Source: Gudongella sp964575895
Lineage (GTDB): Bacteria; Bacillota; Clostridia; Tissierellales; Tissierellaceae
Direction: 5' to 3'
Assembly: GCA_964575895.1 (NCBI GenBank)
Contig: CAZNTE010000012.1
Location: 1-64,000 of the forward strand
Length of the DNA stretch: 64,000 nucleotides
A model generated the notes under the pieces. The model had not been told where the DNA came from. It did no database searches and was given only the letters and a program-made list of their open reading frames with translations. Every line of letters starts with the position of its first letter. Positions within the stretch are counted from its first letter, which is position 1. This document shows, one piece after another, positions 50,105 through 58,623 of this stretch. The translations under genes and the position numbers were made by a program.

Positions 50105-50440
50105 CTACTCGCGTTCTTTTACTACTACTCCAATATGACTACTTCTTTTGATTATCGGATATGCCATACCTCTTGCCTTAGGTCTGAATCTCTTCATTCT
50201 TGGACCTTCGTTAGCGTATGCTTCTGATACAAAAAGATTGTCTCTATCTAAGTTAAAGTTGTTTTCAGCATTTGCAACAGCAGATTTTAATACTTTTTCA
50301 AGAGCTTTTGCACCTTTTTTCGGTGTAAACTTCAATATTGAAAGAGCTTCATCTACTTGCTTGCCTCTGATTTCATCACAAATGTAACCAACTTTAAGTG
50401 GTGAAATCCTAACATATTTAGCTATAGCTTTAGCTTCCAT
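50105..50440 (-). CDS. rplV: 50S ribosomal protein L22
   Basis: A 111-residue tunnel-lining protein. It starts at the ATG 50440 (MEAKAIAKYVRISPLKV), behind AAGGAGG; an upstream in-frame ATG at 50458 lies before that site and is not used. The beta-hairpin reaching into the exit tunnel includes GPRMKRFRPKARGMAYPI. Confidence 0.96.
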   Translation of the reverse strand: MEAKAIAKYVRISPLKVGYICDEIRGKQVDEALSILKFTPKKGAKALEKVLKSAVANAENNFNLDRDNLFVSEAYANEGPRMKRFRPKARGMAYPIIKRSSHIGVVVKERE

Positions 50441-50459
50441 GATTATAACCTCCTTCATA

Positions 50460-50747
50460 TTACTTTCTTACACCTGATGATTTTTCGTTCTTATCTACAT
50501 GGCTTCTGAATGTTCTAGTTGATACAAACTCGCCTAGTTTATGACCTACCATATCTTCTGTTACATACACTGGAACGTGCTTTCTTCCATCATGTACTGC
50601 AATGGTATGACCTACCATTTGAGGGAATATAGTTGAACGACGTGACCAGGTTTTAATAACTTTCTTATCGTTTGTTTCGTTAAGAGCCTCCACTTTTTTA
50701 AGTAGATGATCATCGATAAATGGTCCTTTTTTAAGGGATCTACCCAT
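50460..50747 (-). CDS. rpsS: 30S ribosomal protein S19
   Basis: A 95-residue head protein of the small subunit, with GRSLKKGPFID at the start and STRTFRSHVD near the end. It lies between rplB and rplV in the S10 operon. Confidence 0.97.
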   Translation of the reverse strand: MGRSLKKGPFIDDHLLKKVEALNETNDKKVIKTWSRRSTIFPQMVGHTIAVHDGRKHVPVYVTEDMVGHKLGEFVSTRTFRSHVDKNEKSSGVRK

Positions 50748-50771
50748 ATTTTTTTCCTCCTTTCAGAAGTA

Positions 50772-51602
50772 CTATTTCGTTCTTCTTCTTACGATATATT
50801 TATCAGATTTCTTATTTTTCTTTCTAGTTTTGTATCCTAATGCTGGTTTGCCCCATGGTGTTGATGGTGCTGGCATACCTATTGGAGCTCTACCTTCTCC
50901 ACCACCGTGTGGGTGATCTACTGGGTTCATGGCAGTACCTCTAACAGTTGGTCTGATACCCATATGTCTTGAACGTCCTGCTTTACCAATAGTTATATTC
51001 TCATGGTCTATATTTCCAACTTGTCCAATAGTAGCTCTACACTCAACTGGTACTAGTCTAAACTCACCTGAAGGAAGTTTAAGTTGTGCCATTTTACCTT
51101 CTTTTGCCATAAGTTGAGCTTCTGCTCCAGCTGAACGTACCATTTGAGCACCTTTACCAGGCTTTAACTCAACATTGTGTACAGTTGTACCTACTGGAAT
51201 ATCCTTAAGTTTAAGAGCATTACCGATTTTAATATCTGCATTTTCTCCTGACTCTATCATATCTCCAACTTTAATGTTATGTGGAGCAATGATATATCTT
51301 TTCTCTCCGTCAACATAGTGAATTAGAGCGATATTAGCAGTTCTGTTGGGATCGTATTCTATTGCTGCAACTTTTCCTGGAATACCATCTTTATTTCTCT
51401 TAAAGTCAATTATTCTATATTTCTTCTTAGCCCCGCCACCTCTGTGACGAATGGTTATTCTACCTTGTGAGTTTCTTCCGCTAAATTTATTTAAAGTTAC
51501 CACTAATGACTTTTCAGGTTCAGTTTTAGTGATTTCTTCAAAAGTTGACACTGTCATTTGTCTTCTAGCAGGGGAAGTAGGTTTGAATTTCCTAATACTC
51601 AT
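50772..51602 (-). CDS. rplB: 50S ribosomal protein L2
   Basis: A 276-residue protein essential for subunit association and peptidyl transfer. KPTSPARRQMTVSTFEE is the conserved start, and MNPVDHPHGGGEGRAPIG contains the essential His. It lies between rplW and rpsS. Confidence 0.98.
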   Translation of the reverse strand: MSIRKFKPTSPARRQMTVSTFEEITKTEPEKSLVVTLNKFSGRNSQGRITIRHRGGGAKKKYRIIDFKRNKDGIPGKVAAIEYDPNRTANIALIHYVDGEKRYIIAPHNIKVGDMIESGENADIKIGNALKLKDIPVGTTVHNVELKPGKGAQMVRSAGAEAQLMAKEGKMAQLKLPSGEFRLVPVECRATIGQVGNIDHENITIGKAGRSRHMGIRPTVRGTAMNPVDHPHGGGEGRAPIGMPAPSTPWGKPALGYKTRKKNKKSDKYIVRRRTK

Positions 51603-51629
51603 TGGTTTTCCCTCCTTTTATCTTCCTTA

Positions 51630-51923
51630 TTATTCCATACCTTCGAAGAATTCAATCTTCTTAGAGTCATCTGTTAACTTAACAATAGCTTTCTTCCAGC
51701 TTGGTCTTCTTCCACTGTGAATACCTTGTCTCTTCATTTTTCCAAGCATATTCATTGTGTTAACTTTTTCTACCTTAACGCCAAATATAGTTTCAACTGC
51801 TTTTTTAATTTCAGTCTTATTTGCTCTTTTATCAACAACAAATGTATATTTGTTTTCGTTCATATCTTCCATACTCTTCTCAGTAATTATCGGTTTAACG
51901 ATAATATCGTGTGGAATACGCAT
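51630..51923 (-). CDS. rplW: 50S ribosomal protein L23
   Basis: A 97-residue exit-site docking protein for trigger factor and SRP. It starts IPHDIIVKPIITEKSM and has a long loop TMNMLGKMKRQGIHSGRRPSWKK split over two strands. Its start shares a base with the rplD stop. Confidence 0.97.
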   Translation of the reverse strand: MRIPHDIIVKPIITEKSMEDMNENKYTFVVDKRANKTEIKKAVETIFGVKVEKVNTMNMLGKMKRQGIHSGRRPSWKKAIVKLTDDSKKIEFFEGME

Positions 51924-52546
51924 TATGCATACACCTCCTCGACTCTTTTAACAGCCTCTTTCGTTATAATAAATGAATTGTACTTTAGGATGTCATATAC
52001 ATTTAAAGTATTTACATGAGTCGTTTCAACTCCTGGAATGTTACTTGCTGATTTCATTACGTTGAAATCTTTAGTATCCATTACTATTAGAGCTTTTCTG
52101 TCAGCTTTTAAGTTGTTTAATACTTTAAGCATCTCTTTTGTCTTAGGAGCATCAAATCTTAATTCATCAACAACGATGATTTCATTCTCCACTACCTTAG
52201 ATGTTAAAGCTGATTTCATTGCAAGTCTTTTAACTTTTTTAGGAACGCTATAGCTGTAATCTCTTGGCTTTGGTGCGAATACTACCCCGCCACCTTTCCA
52301 TTGTGGTGATCTAATGCTTCCTTGTCTTGCTCTACCAGTTCCTTTTTGTCTCCATGGCTTTCTACCGCCACCTCTTACTTCTGCTCTTGTTTTAGTAGAT
52401 TGTGTTCCTTGTCTTTTGTTAGCAAGTTGATTTTTAACTACTTCATAAACAACGTGCTCATTTATTTCTACACCGAAAACATTTTCGCTTAATTCCATTT
52501 CTTCAACTAGTTCACCTAGCATATTATATACATTAACTTTAGGCAT
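51923..52546 (-). CDS. rplD: 50S ribosomal protein L4
   Basis: A 207-residue tunnel-constriction protein. The extended loop RGGGRKPWRQKGTGRARQGS near residue 58 is the conserved, macrolide-related segment. L4 regulates the S10 operon in enterobacteria; that is not shown here. It follows rplC by 27 nt. Confidence 0.97.
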   Translation of the reverse strand: MPKVNVYNMLGELVEEMELSENVFGVEINEHVVYEVVKNQLANKRQGTQSTKTRAEVRGGGRKPWRQKGTGRARQGSIRSPQWKGGGVVFAPKPRDYSYSVPKKVKRLAMKSALTSKVVENEIIVVDELRFDAPKTKEMLKVLNNLKADRKALIVMDTKDFNVMKSASNIPGVETTHVNTLNVYDILKYNSFIITKEAVKRVEEVYA

Positions 52547-52573
52547 TTTGCATCCTCCTTTCCGCCTGGATTA

Positions 52574-53200
52574 TTACTTTTTAACTGTTGGTTTTATAGA
52601 TACAAGGCCTTTTTTAGGTCCTGGGATTGCTCCTTTAATAAGAATTAAGTTCTTATCTGCATCTACTCTTACAACTTCAAGGTTTTGAACTGTAACTCTT
52701 TCATTTCCCATTCTACCTGCCATTCTGTGTCCTTTAAATACACGTCCTGGATAAGTACCAGCTGACATACCACCTGGCATTCTATGGAATTTAGAACCGT
52801 GAGTTTCTCTACCTCTACCAAAGCCGTGTCTTTTAATAACACCTGCAGTGCCTTTACCTTTTGAAGTACCAGTAACATCAATCATGTCACCTTCTGCAAA
52901 AACATCAACTTTGATCTCTTGTCCAATTTCATAATCATCTGGATTCTCAACGTGGAATTCTCTTAAGAATTTTCTGTATGCTACATTTGCTTTATCAAAA
53001 TGCCCTTTAAGAGGTTTGATAACTCTTCTTTCCTTAACATCACCAAATCCTACTTGAATTGCATTGTATCCGTCTTTTTCAACGGTTTTTTTCTGAACAA
53101 CGAAAAGTGGACCAGCCTCAACTACAGATACAGGAACTACAGTTCCGTTTTCTAAGAATATTTGAGTCATACCAACTTTTCTACCTAACATATTCTTCAT
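52574..53200 (-). CDS. rplC: 50S ribosomal protein L3
   Basis: A 208-residue early-assembly protein near the peptidyl-transferase centre. It starts KNMLGRKVGMTQIF, and the methylation-site region FHRMPGGMSAGTYPGRVFKG is conserved. It follows rpsJ by 53 nt. Confidence 0.97.
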   Translation of the reverse strand: MKNMLGRKVGMTQIFLENGTVVPVSVVEAGPLFVVQKKTVEKDGYNAIQVGFGDVKERRVIKPLKGHFDKANVAYRKFLREFHVENPDDYEIGQEIKVDVFAEGDMIDVTGTSKGKGTAGVIKRHGFGRGRETHGSKFHRMPGGMSAGTYPGRVFKGHRMAGRMGNERVTVQNLEVVRVDADKNLILIKGAIPGPKKGLVSIKPTVKK

Positions 53201-53253
53201 CTTTACACCTCCGACCTCATAGCGGATTACCTATTGGCAATCATACAAGTTAA

Positions 53254-53562
53254 TTATAATTTTATCTCTATGTCTACACCTGCTGGTAAGTTCAACTTCA
53301 TAAGTGAATCTACCGTTTTTTGATTAGGGTTAAGGATATCTATAAGTCTCTTGTGAGTTCTTTGTTCAAATTGCTCTCTAGAGTCTTTGTACTTATGAAC
53401 AGCTCTAAGGATAGTTACTATTTCCTTTTCTGTTGGCAATGGAACTGGACCTGAAACAGTCGCTCCTGTTCTCTTAGCTGTTTCTACGATTCTCTGAGCT
53501 GATGAATCCAATAACTCATGATCATAAGCCTTTAACCTAATTCTGATTTTTTGTTTTGACAT
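53254..53562 (-). CDS. rpsJ: 30S ribosomal protein S10
   Basis: A 102-residue protein, also the NusE partner of NusB in antitermination. KIRIRLKAYDHELLD and the PLPTEKE segment are conserved. It is the first gene of the S10 operon, behind AAGGAGGGA and a long structured leader with its own promoter. Confidence 0.97.
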   Translation of the reverse strand: MSKQKIRIRLKAYDHELLDSSAQRIVETAKRTGATVSGPVPLPTEKEIVTILRAVHKYKDSREQFEQRTHKRLIDILNPNQKTVDSLMKLNLPAGVDIEIKL

Positions 53563-53793
53563 GTAATTCCCTCCTTCTATCGCATGTTAACACTATACAT
53601 GCGACTTGAGTCTGCCGATACACCCAGCCGGGTGTTTTCTATTTTTTTAAAAATTTTGCAAACTCAGTCGCCCGATTTAAAACCGGACATTCTCAGCAAA
53701 AATTCCCTGTAAAATACAGCAACCTTTCGCATCATCGCAATGTCATAAATTTAAACACTAGTATAGTTTACACCAACTACTACTAAAATACAA
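53563..53793 (-). promoter_or_regulatory. S10-operon promoter and long structured leader
   Basis: The 341-bp gap between tuf and rpsJ holds no gene. Read leftward, TTGTAT (53788-53793) and TAAACT (53765-53770) are 17 bp apart; an alternative -10 is TATACT at 53760-53765. The leader of about 190 nt contains ACACCC/GGGTGT (6 bp, loop of 4) around 53620-53635, GC-rich pairing around 53668-53688, and a perfect 7-bp hairpin CGCATGT/ACATGCG (53581-53603) just before the rpsJ ribosome-binding site. This suggests translational or attenuation control of the operon. Confidence 0.5.
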
Positions 53794-53849
53794 GTCTTTT
53801 TTATCTTTTTCCCAGTAAAAAACGCTTTTTTTTAAATAGTTTATTACGA

Positions 53850-53881
53850 CACTAAAAGAAGGAGAAAACTCCTTCTTTTAA
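53850..53881 (-). terminator. Terminator of tuf
   Basis: An 11-bp perfect stem AAAAGAAGGAG/CTCCTTCTTTT (53854-53864 and 53869-53879) with a 4-nt loop lies 25 nt after the tuf stop. It separates the str operon from the S10 promoter. Confidence 0.88.
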
Positions 53882-53903
53882 GTATCGTTATTATGACTTA
53901 TTC

Positions 53904-55097
53904 TTATTCGTAAACCTTAGTTACAACTCCAGCTCCAACTGTTCTTCCGCCTTCTCTAATTGCAAATCTTAATCCTTCTTCCATTGCTATTGGAGTTATT
54001 AGCTCAATTGAGAATCTTGCGTTGTCTCCTGGCATTACCATCTCTACTCCTTCTTCTAACCTGATGTCTCCTGTTACGTCTGTTGTTCTGAAGTAGAACT
54101 GTGGTCTGTATCCATTAAAGAATGGTGTATGTCTTCCACCCTCTTCTTTACTTAATACGTATACTTCTGAGTCAAATTTTGTGTGTGGTTTGATTGATTT
54201 TGGCTTCGCTAATACTTGGCCTCTTTCTATCTCTGTTCTTTGTACTCCTCTTAGTAGTACTCCGATGTTATCTCCTGCTTGTGCTTCGTCAAGTAGTTTC
54301 CTAAACATCTCTACTCCTGTTACTACTACTGTTCTCGCTTCTTCTGTTAATCCAACGATTTCTACGTTGTCTCCAGTTTTTACGATTCCTCTTTCTACTC
54401 TTCCTGTTGCTACTGTTCCTCTACCTGTTATTGAGAATACGTCCTCTACTGGCATTAGGAATGGCTTGTCTATTTGTCTTTCTGGTTGTGGGATATACTC
54501 ATCTACTCGCTTCATTAACTCTACGATTTTATCTCCCCATGCTCCGTCTGGATCTTCTAATGCTTTTAATGCTGATCCTGTTACTATTGGTGCATTGTCT
54601 CCATCAAACTCATACTCTGATAGTAATTCTCTTACTTCCATTTCTACTAGTTCGATTAGTTCTGGATCGTCTACCATATCTTCTTTGTTTAGGAATACTA
54701 CTATCTTAGGTACTCCTACTTGCCTTGATAATAGGATATGCTCTCTTGTTTGTGGCATTGGACCGTCTGCTGCTGATACTACTAGGATTGCTCCGTCCAT
54801 CTGTGCTGCTCCTGTGATCATGTTCTTTACATAGTCAGCATGGCCTGGGCAATCTACGTGTGCGTAGTGTCTTGCATCTGTCTCATACTCAACGTGTGAT
54901 GTTGATATTGTGATTCCTCTTTCTCTCTCTTCTGGTGCCTTGTCTATGTTTGCATAGTCTACGAATGTACCAGTTCCAAATCTCTTGTTTAGTACAAATG
55001 TTATTGCTGCTGTTAATGTTGTCTTACCATGGTCTACGTGACCGATTGTTCCAACGTTAACGTGTGGCTTATTTCTTTCAAATTTAGCTTTACCCAT
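53904..55097 (-). CDS. tuf: Elongation factor Tu
   Basis: GTPase of 397 residues that delivers aminoacyl-tRNA to the ribosome. G1 is GHVDHGKTT near residue 18, G3 is DCPGHADYVKNM and G4 is NKED. Domain 2 and 3 motifs (GRGTVATGRVERG and the C-terminal GGRTVGAGVV) are intact. It is the last gene of the str operon, followed by a strong terminator. It is the only tuf in the window. Confidence 0.98.
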   Translation of the reverse strand: MGKAKFERNKPHVNVGTIGHVDHGKTTLTAAITFVLNKRFGTGTFVDYANIDKAPEERERGITISTSHVEYETDARHYAHVDCPGHADYVKNMITGAAQMDGAILVVSAADGPMPQTREHILLSRQVGVPKIVVFLNKEDMVDDPELIELVEMEVRELLSEYEFDGDNAPIVTGSALKALEDPDGAWGDKIVELMKRVDEYIPQPERQIDKPFLMPVEDVFSITGRGTVATGRVERGIVKTGDNVEIVGLTEEARTVVVTGVEMFRKLLDEAQAGDNIGVLLRGVQRTEIERGQVLAKPKSIKPHTKFDSEVYVLSKEEGGRHTPFFNGYRPQFYFRTTDVTGDIRLEEGVEMVMPGDNARFSIELITPIAMEEGLRFAIREGGRTVGAGVVTKVYE

Positions 55098-55122
55098 TCT
55101 TTTCTTCCTCCCTTATGAATAA

Positions 55123-57192
55123 TTATTTATTACCTAATACTTTTTCGGAAATACTATTTGGCACTGGTTCATAGTGGTCAAATTGCATTGAGTACAAGCC
55201 TCTACCTTGAGTATTAGATCTAAGATCAGTTGCGTATCCGAACATTTCTGATAGTGGTACAAATGCTCTAATAATTTGAGCTCCACTAACTAGTTCCATA
55301 CCTTCCATTCTTCCTCTTCTTGAGTTAATGTCTCCAATTACATCTCCCATGTACTCTTCAGGAACTGTAACTTCAACTTTCATCATTGGTTCAAGTAGTG
55401 TAGGTCCTGCTTTTCTTAAAGCTTCTCTAACACCCATTGATCCAGCTATTTTAAATGCCATTTCTGATGAGTCAACATCATGGTATGAACCATCATAAAG
55501 AGTAACTTTAATGTCAAGTACTGGGTATCCACCTAGAATACCAGTTCCAAGTGCTTCTTCAATACCACCGTTTATGGCGTTAATATACTCTCTTGGAATA
55601 GCTCCACCTACGATTGCATTAACAAATTCATAACCTTTACCAGGTTCTTGTGGCTCAACTTTTAGTTTAACATGTCCATATTGACCTCTACCACCAGACT
55701 GTCTTACATACTTACCTTCAGCATCAGCATTTTTAGAAATTGACTCCTTGTAAGCAACCTGTGGGTTACCAACATTAGCTTCAACTTTAAATTCTCTTAA
55801 AAGTCTATCTACGATGATCTCAAGATGTAATTCGCCCATACCAGCGATGATAGTCTGACCTGTCTCTTCATCTGTATATGTTCTAAATGTTGGGTCTTCT
55901 TCTGCTAGTTTTGCCAGTGCAATTGACATTTTCTCTTGGCTGGCTTTAGTCTTTGGTTCAATAGCTACGTGAATTACTGGCTCTGGGAATTCCATTGTCT
56001 CAAGAATGATTTGATCAGATTCTACACTTAAAGTATCTCCCGTAGTTGTATCTTTGAATCCAACTGCAGCTGCGATATCTCCAGCATAAACTTCATCAAC
56101 TTCTTCTCTCTTGTTTGCATGCATTATTAGAATTCTACCGATTCTTTCCCTTTTACCCTTAGTTGAATTCATAACATAGCTACCTGCTTTTAATGAACCC
56201 GAGTAAACTCTAAAATATGCCAGTTTTCCTACATATGGGTCAGTTACTATTTTAAATGCTAAAGCAGAGAATGGTTCGCTGTCATCAGCATGTCTTAATA
56301 TTTCTTCTTCAGTATCTTTACTTATACCAACTATTGCTGGTATATCCAGTGGTGATGGAAGATAGTCAAGTATCGCATCAAGTAAAATCTGAACACCCTT
56401 GTTCTTATATGATGATCCGCATAATACTGGTGTCATTTTTACATCAATAGTTGCTTTCCTAATTCCAGCCATGATTTCAGCTTCTGTCAATGTTTCCCCT
56501 TCCAGGTACTTCATCATAAGATCTTCATCATGCTCAGATATTGCTTCTACAAGCATATCTCTGTATTCTTTGGCTAAATCCATCATATCAGCAGGAATAT
56601 CTGTTATTTCAATGTCTTGTCCTAAATCATCCTTGTAAATTCTTGCCTTCATGCTTACAAGGTCTACCAATCCTACAAAAGTGTCTTCCTTACCAATAGG
56701 CAATTGAATTGGAACAGCATTAGCCTTAAGTCTGTCCTTCATCATTCTAACTGCTCTAAAGTAGTCAGCACCTGTTATATCCATTTTATTTACAAAAGCT
56801 AATCGTGGTACACGATATTTATCAGCTTGTCTCCAAACGGTCTCAGATTGAGGTTCTACTCCACCTTTTGCGCAAAACAAAGCTACAGCACCGTCAAGAA
56901 CACGAAGGGATCTTTCAACCTCTACTGTGAAGTCTACATGCCCTGGTGTGTCTATAACATTGATTCTGTGATCCTTCCAGAAAGCTGTTGTTGCAGCAGA
57001 GGTGATTGTGATACCCCTTTCTTGCTCTTGTTCCATCCAGTCCATTTGGGCGCCACCTTCATGGGTCTCGCCTACTTTGTGTATTTTACCGGTATAAAAT
57101 AATATTCTTTCTGTGGTGGTTGTTTTTCCTGCATCAATATGAGCCATTATGCCGATATTTCTAGTTTTATCAAGTGAAACTTGTCTTGGCAC
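55123..57192 (-). CDS. fusA: Elongation factor G
   Basis: Translocase GTPase of 689 residues: G1 AHIDAGKTTTTE, G3 DTPGHVDFTVEV, G4 NKMD, then domains II-V with SGGRGQYGHV in domain IV. Length is normal. It lies between rpsG and tuf with a GGAGG site before its ATG. Confidence 0.98.
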   Translation of the reverse strand: MPRQVSLDKTRNIGIMAHIDAGKTTTTERILFYTGKIHKVGETHEGGAQMDWMEQEQERGITITSAATTAFWKDHRINVIDTPGHVDFTVEVERSLRVLDGAVALFCAKGGVEPQSETVWRQADKYRVPRLAFVNKMDITGADYFRAVRMMKDRLKANAVPIQLPIGKEDTFVGLVDLVSMKARIYKDDLGQDIEITDIPADMMDLAKEYRDMLVEAISEHDEDLMMKYLEGETLTEAEIMAGIRKATIDVKMTPVLCGSSYKNKGVQILLDAILDYLPSPLDIPAIVGISKDTEEEILRHADDSEPFSALAFKIVTDPYVGKLAYFRVYSGSLKAGSYVMNSTKGKRERIGRILIMHANKREEVDEVYAGDIAAAVGFKDTTTGDTLSVESDQIILETMEFPEPVIHVAIEPKTKASQEKMSIALAKLAEEDPTFRTYTDEETGQTIIAGMGELHLEIIVDRLLREFKVEANVGNPQVAYKESISKNADAEGKYVRQSGGRGQYGHVKLKVEPQEPGKGYEFVNAIVGGAIPREYINAINGGIEEALGTGILGGYPVLDIKVTLYDGSYHDVDSSEMAFKIAGSMGVREALRKAGPTLLEPMMKVEVTVPEEYMGDVIGDINSRRGRMEGMELVSGAQIIRAFVPLSEMFGYATDLRSNTQGRGLYSMQFDHYEPVPNSISEKVLGNK

Positions 57193-57249
57193 AATATTTC
57201 CTCCTTACTTCCTTTTATTAAGTCCCATCCACACATTATAAACGATCTA

Positions 57250-57720
57250 CTAAAATCTGTAGTGCGCGAAAGCTTTGTTAGCTTCTGCCATTTTATGTGT
57301 ATCTTCTCTCTTCTTAACACTTGCTCCTAAGCCATTAGCAGCATCCATAAGTTCTTTTGCTAATTTCTCTTCCATGGTTTTTTCTCCTCTTTTTCTTGAG
57401 TAAGTTACTAACCATCTTAGTCCAAGAGTTTGTCTTCTTTCAGTTCTTACTTCAATTGGAACTTGGTAGTTTGCTCCACCAATTCTTCTAGCTTTAACCT
57501 CTAGAACTGGCATAATATTGTTCATGGCTTTGTAGAACACCTCTAATGGGTCTTCACCTGTTTTATCAGCGATAACATCGAAAGCACCGTATACAATATT
57601 CTGTGCAATACCTTTTTTTCCATCTAGCATTATTCCATTTATTAACTTAGTTACAACCACATCATTATAAATCGGATCTGGCATAACCTCTCTCTTTGGT
57701 ACATGTCCTTTTCTAGGCAC
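57250..57720 (-). CDS. rpsG: 30S ribosomal protein S7
   Basis: A 156-residue head-assembly initiator. The start is GTG 57720 (V/M-PRKGHVPKREV), exactly the length of Bacillus S7 and preceded by AAGGAGGGAAG. The frame stays open upstream to 57798, but that part is an untranslated, GC-rich structured region and not protein. S7 represses its operon in E. coli by binding between rpsL and rpsG (established there). Confidence 0.97.
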   Translation of the reverse strand: MPRKGHVPKREVMPDPIYNDVVVTKLINGIMLDGKKGIAQNIVYGAFDVIADKTGEDPLEVFYKAMNNIMPVLEVKARRIGGANYQVPIEVRTERRQTLGLRWLVTYSRKRGEKTMEEKLAKELMDAANGLGASVKKREDTHKMAEANKAFAHYRF

Positions 57721-57747
57721 TTGTCTTCCCTCCTTAACTATATAGAG

Positions 57748-57801
57748 TAGATTCATTGGTACTCGGCCGTGCAGCCGTTGCGCCTCAAAATGCTTCATCT
57801 A
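57748..57801 (-). promoter_or_regulatory. rpsL-rpsG intercistronic structure (candidate S7 site)
   Basis: The arms TAGAT-T-CATT (57748-57757) and AATG-CTTC-ATCTA (57789-57801) pair around a GC-rich core (57758-57788, with CGGC/GCCG) in otherwise AT-rich sequence. It lies 27 nt before the rpsG start, where S7 autoregulation acts in E. coli. Confidence 0.4.
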
Positions 57802-57836
57802 TATTAAATGTTTAATTTTTTGGCATTTTAAGCGAA

Positions 57837-58256
57837 TTACTTCTTAACTTTTGGTCGTTTTGCACCATATTTAGATCTTGATTGAAGTCTCTTGTCAACT
57901 CCAGCAGTATCTAAAGTACCCCTAATAATGTGATATCTCACACCTGGTAGGTCTTTTACCCTTCCACCTCTTATCAGTACAACGCTGTGTTCTTGTAGGT
58001 TGTGACCGATTCCAGGAATGTAGGCAGCAACTTCTAACCCATTTGTAAGTCTTACTCTGGCAACTTTTCTAAGCGCTGAGTTAGGCTTCTTAGGTGTAAC
58101 TGTTCTTACAGAAACACATACTCCTCTTTTTTGAGGTGAGTTAGCTTCAGTTTCTCTCTTTCTTAGTGTATTTAAATTCATACCTAAAGCTGGAGATTTT
58201 GATTTGTATACGACCTTGTCTCTTCCTTTTCTAACAAGTTGGTTAATGGTTGGCAT
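57837..58256 (-). CDS. rpsL: 30S ribosomal protein S12
   Basis: A 139-residue decoding-centre protein. It starts PTINQLVRKGRDKV and has PKKPNSALRKVARV around the streptomycin-related Lys, then GHNLQEHSVVLIRGGRVKDLPGVRYH. Lys at both classical positions suggests a streptomycin-sensitive form. It lies between the L7Ae-like gene and rpsG. Confidence 0.97.
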   Translation of the reverse strand: MPTINQLVRKGRDKVVYKSKSPALGMNLNTLRKRETEANSPQKRGVCVSVRTVTPKKPNSALRKVARVRLTNGLEVAAYIPGIGHNLQEHSVVLIRGGRVKDLPGVRYHIIRGTLDTAGVDKRLQSRSKYGAKRPKVKK

Positions 58257-58270
58257 TAAGGCACCTCCTT

Positions 58271-58519
58271 CTAGTTTTTATTTAATAAGGCAGCTACTGC
58301 TGCATTAATATCAATTCCACAGGCTTCTCCCAACTGCTCCATGTGTTCAACATATTCCACAGGAACATCTTTGCTTTCACATAACTTCTCAATCTCATTT
58401 GTTACTTTCTTTTCAGCGTCCTTTGCAATGAATACAATCTCCACTTCAGATTTTGAAAGAGCCCTTTTTACTTGTTTTGCTCCTACTACTTTTTCTTGTG
58501 TCTTTAACTTTGTTAACAT
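58271..58519 (-). CDS. rplGB: L7Ae/L30e-family K-turn RNA-binding protein
   Basis: An 82-residue small protein of the YbxF/RplGB type that binds kink-turn RNAs. Features are VVGAKQVKRALSKSEVEIVFIAKDAEKKV and EQLGEACGIDINAAVAAL, the family RNA-contact and packing regions. It is the first gene after the hairpin following rpoC and lies 14 nt before rpsL, the usual Firmicutes position. Confidence 0.93.
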   Translation of the reverse strand: MLTKLKTQEKVVGAKQVKRALSKSEVEIVFIAKDAEKKVTNEIEKLCESKDVPVEYVEHMEQLGEACGIDINAAVAALLNKN

Positions 58520-58542
58520 TTATTGTCCTCCTTAAAACATGC

Positions 58543-58578
58543 TAAAGATAATGTGGCACTTTTGCCACATTATCTTTA
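58543..58578 (-). terminator. 16-bp perfect hairpin after rpoC
   Basis: TAAAGATAATGTGGCA (58543-58558) and TGCCACATTATCTTTA (58563-58578) form a 16-bp perfect stem with a 4-nt loop, between rpoC and rplGB. There is only a weak T-run on the minus strand, so it may be a partial terminator, processing site or leader element. Confidence 0.6.
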
Positions 58579-58623
58579 TGTCATTAAGAGTTTCCCAAGT
58601 TTACACACTATAACATTCTAACA

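Noticed and set aside
54181..54834. A 217-codon rightward open frame inside tuf
   Set aside because: It is antisense to the whole EF-Tu coding sequence, has no ribosome-binding site and its product is low-complexity. It arises from the codon bias of tuf.
57721..57798. N-terminal extension of S7
   Set aside because: The frame is open and has an ATG, but the GTG at 57720 has the ribosome-binding site and gives exactly the standard 156 residues. The upstream bases form a GC-rich structured region.
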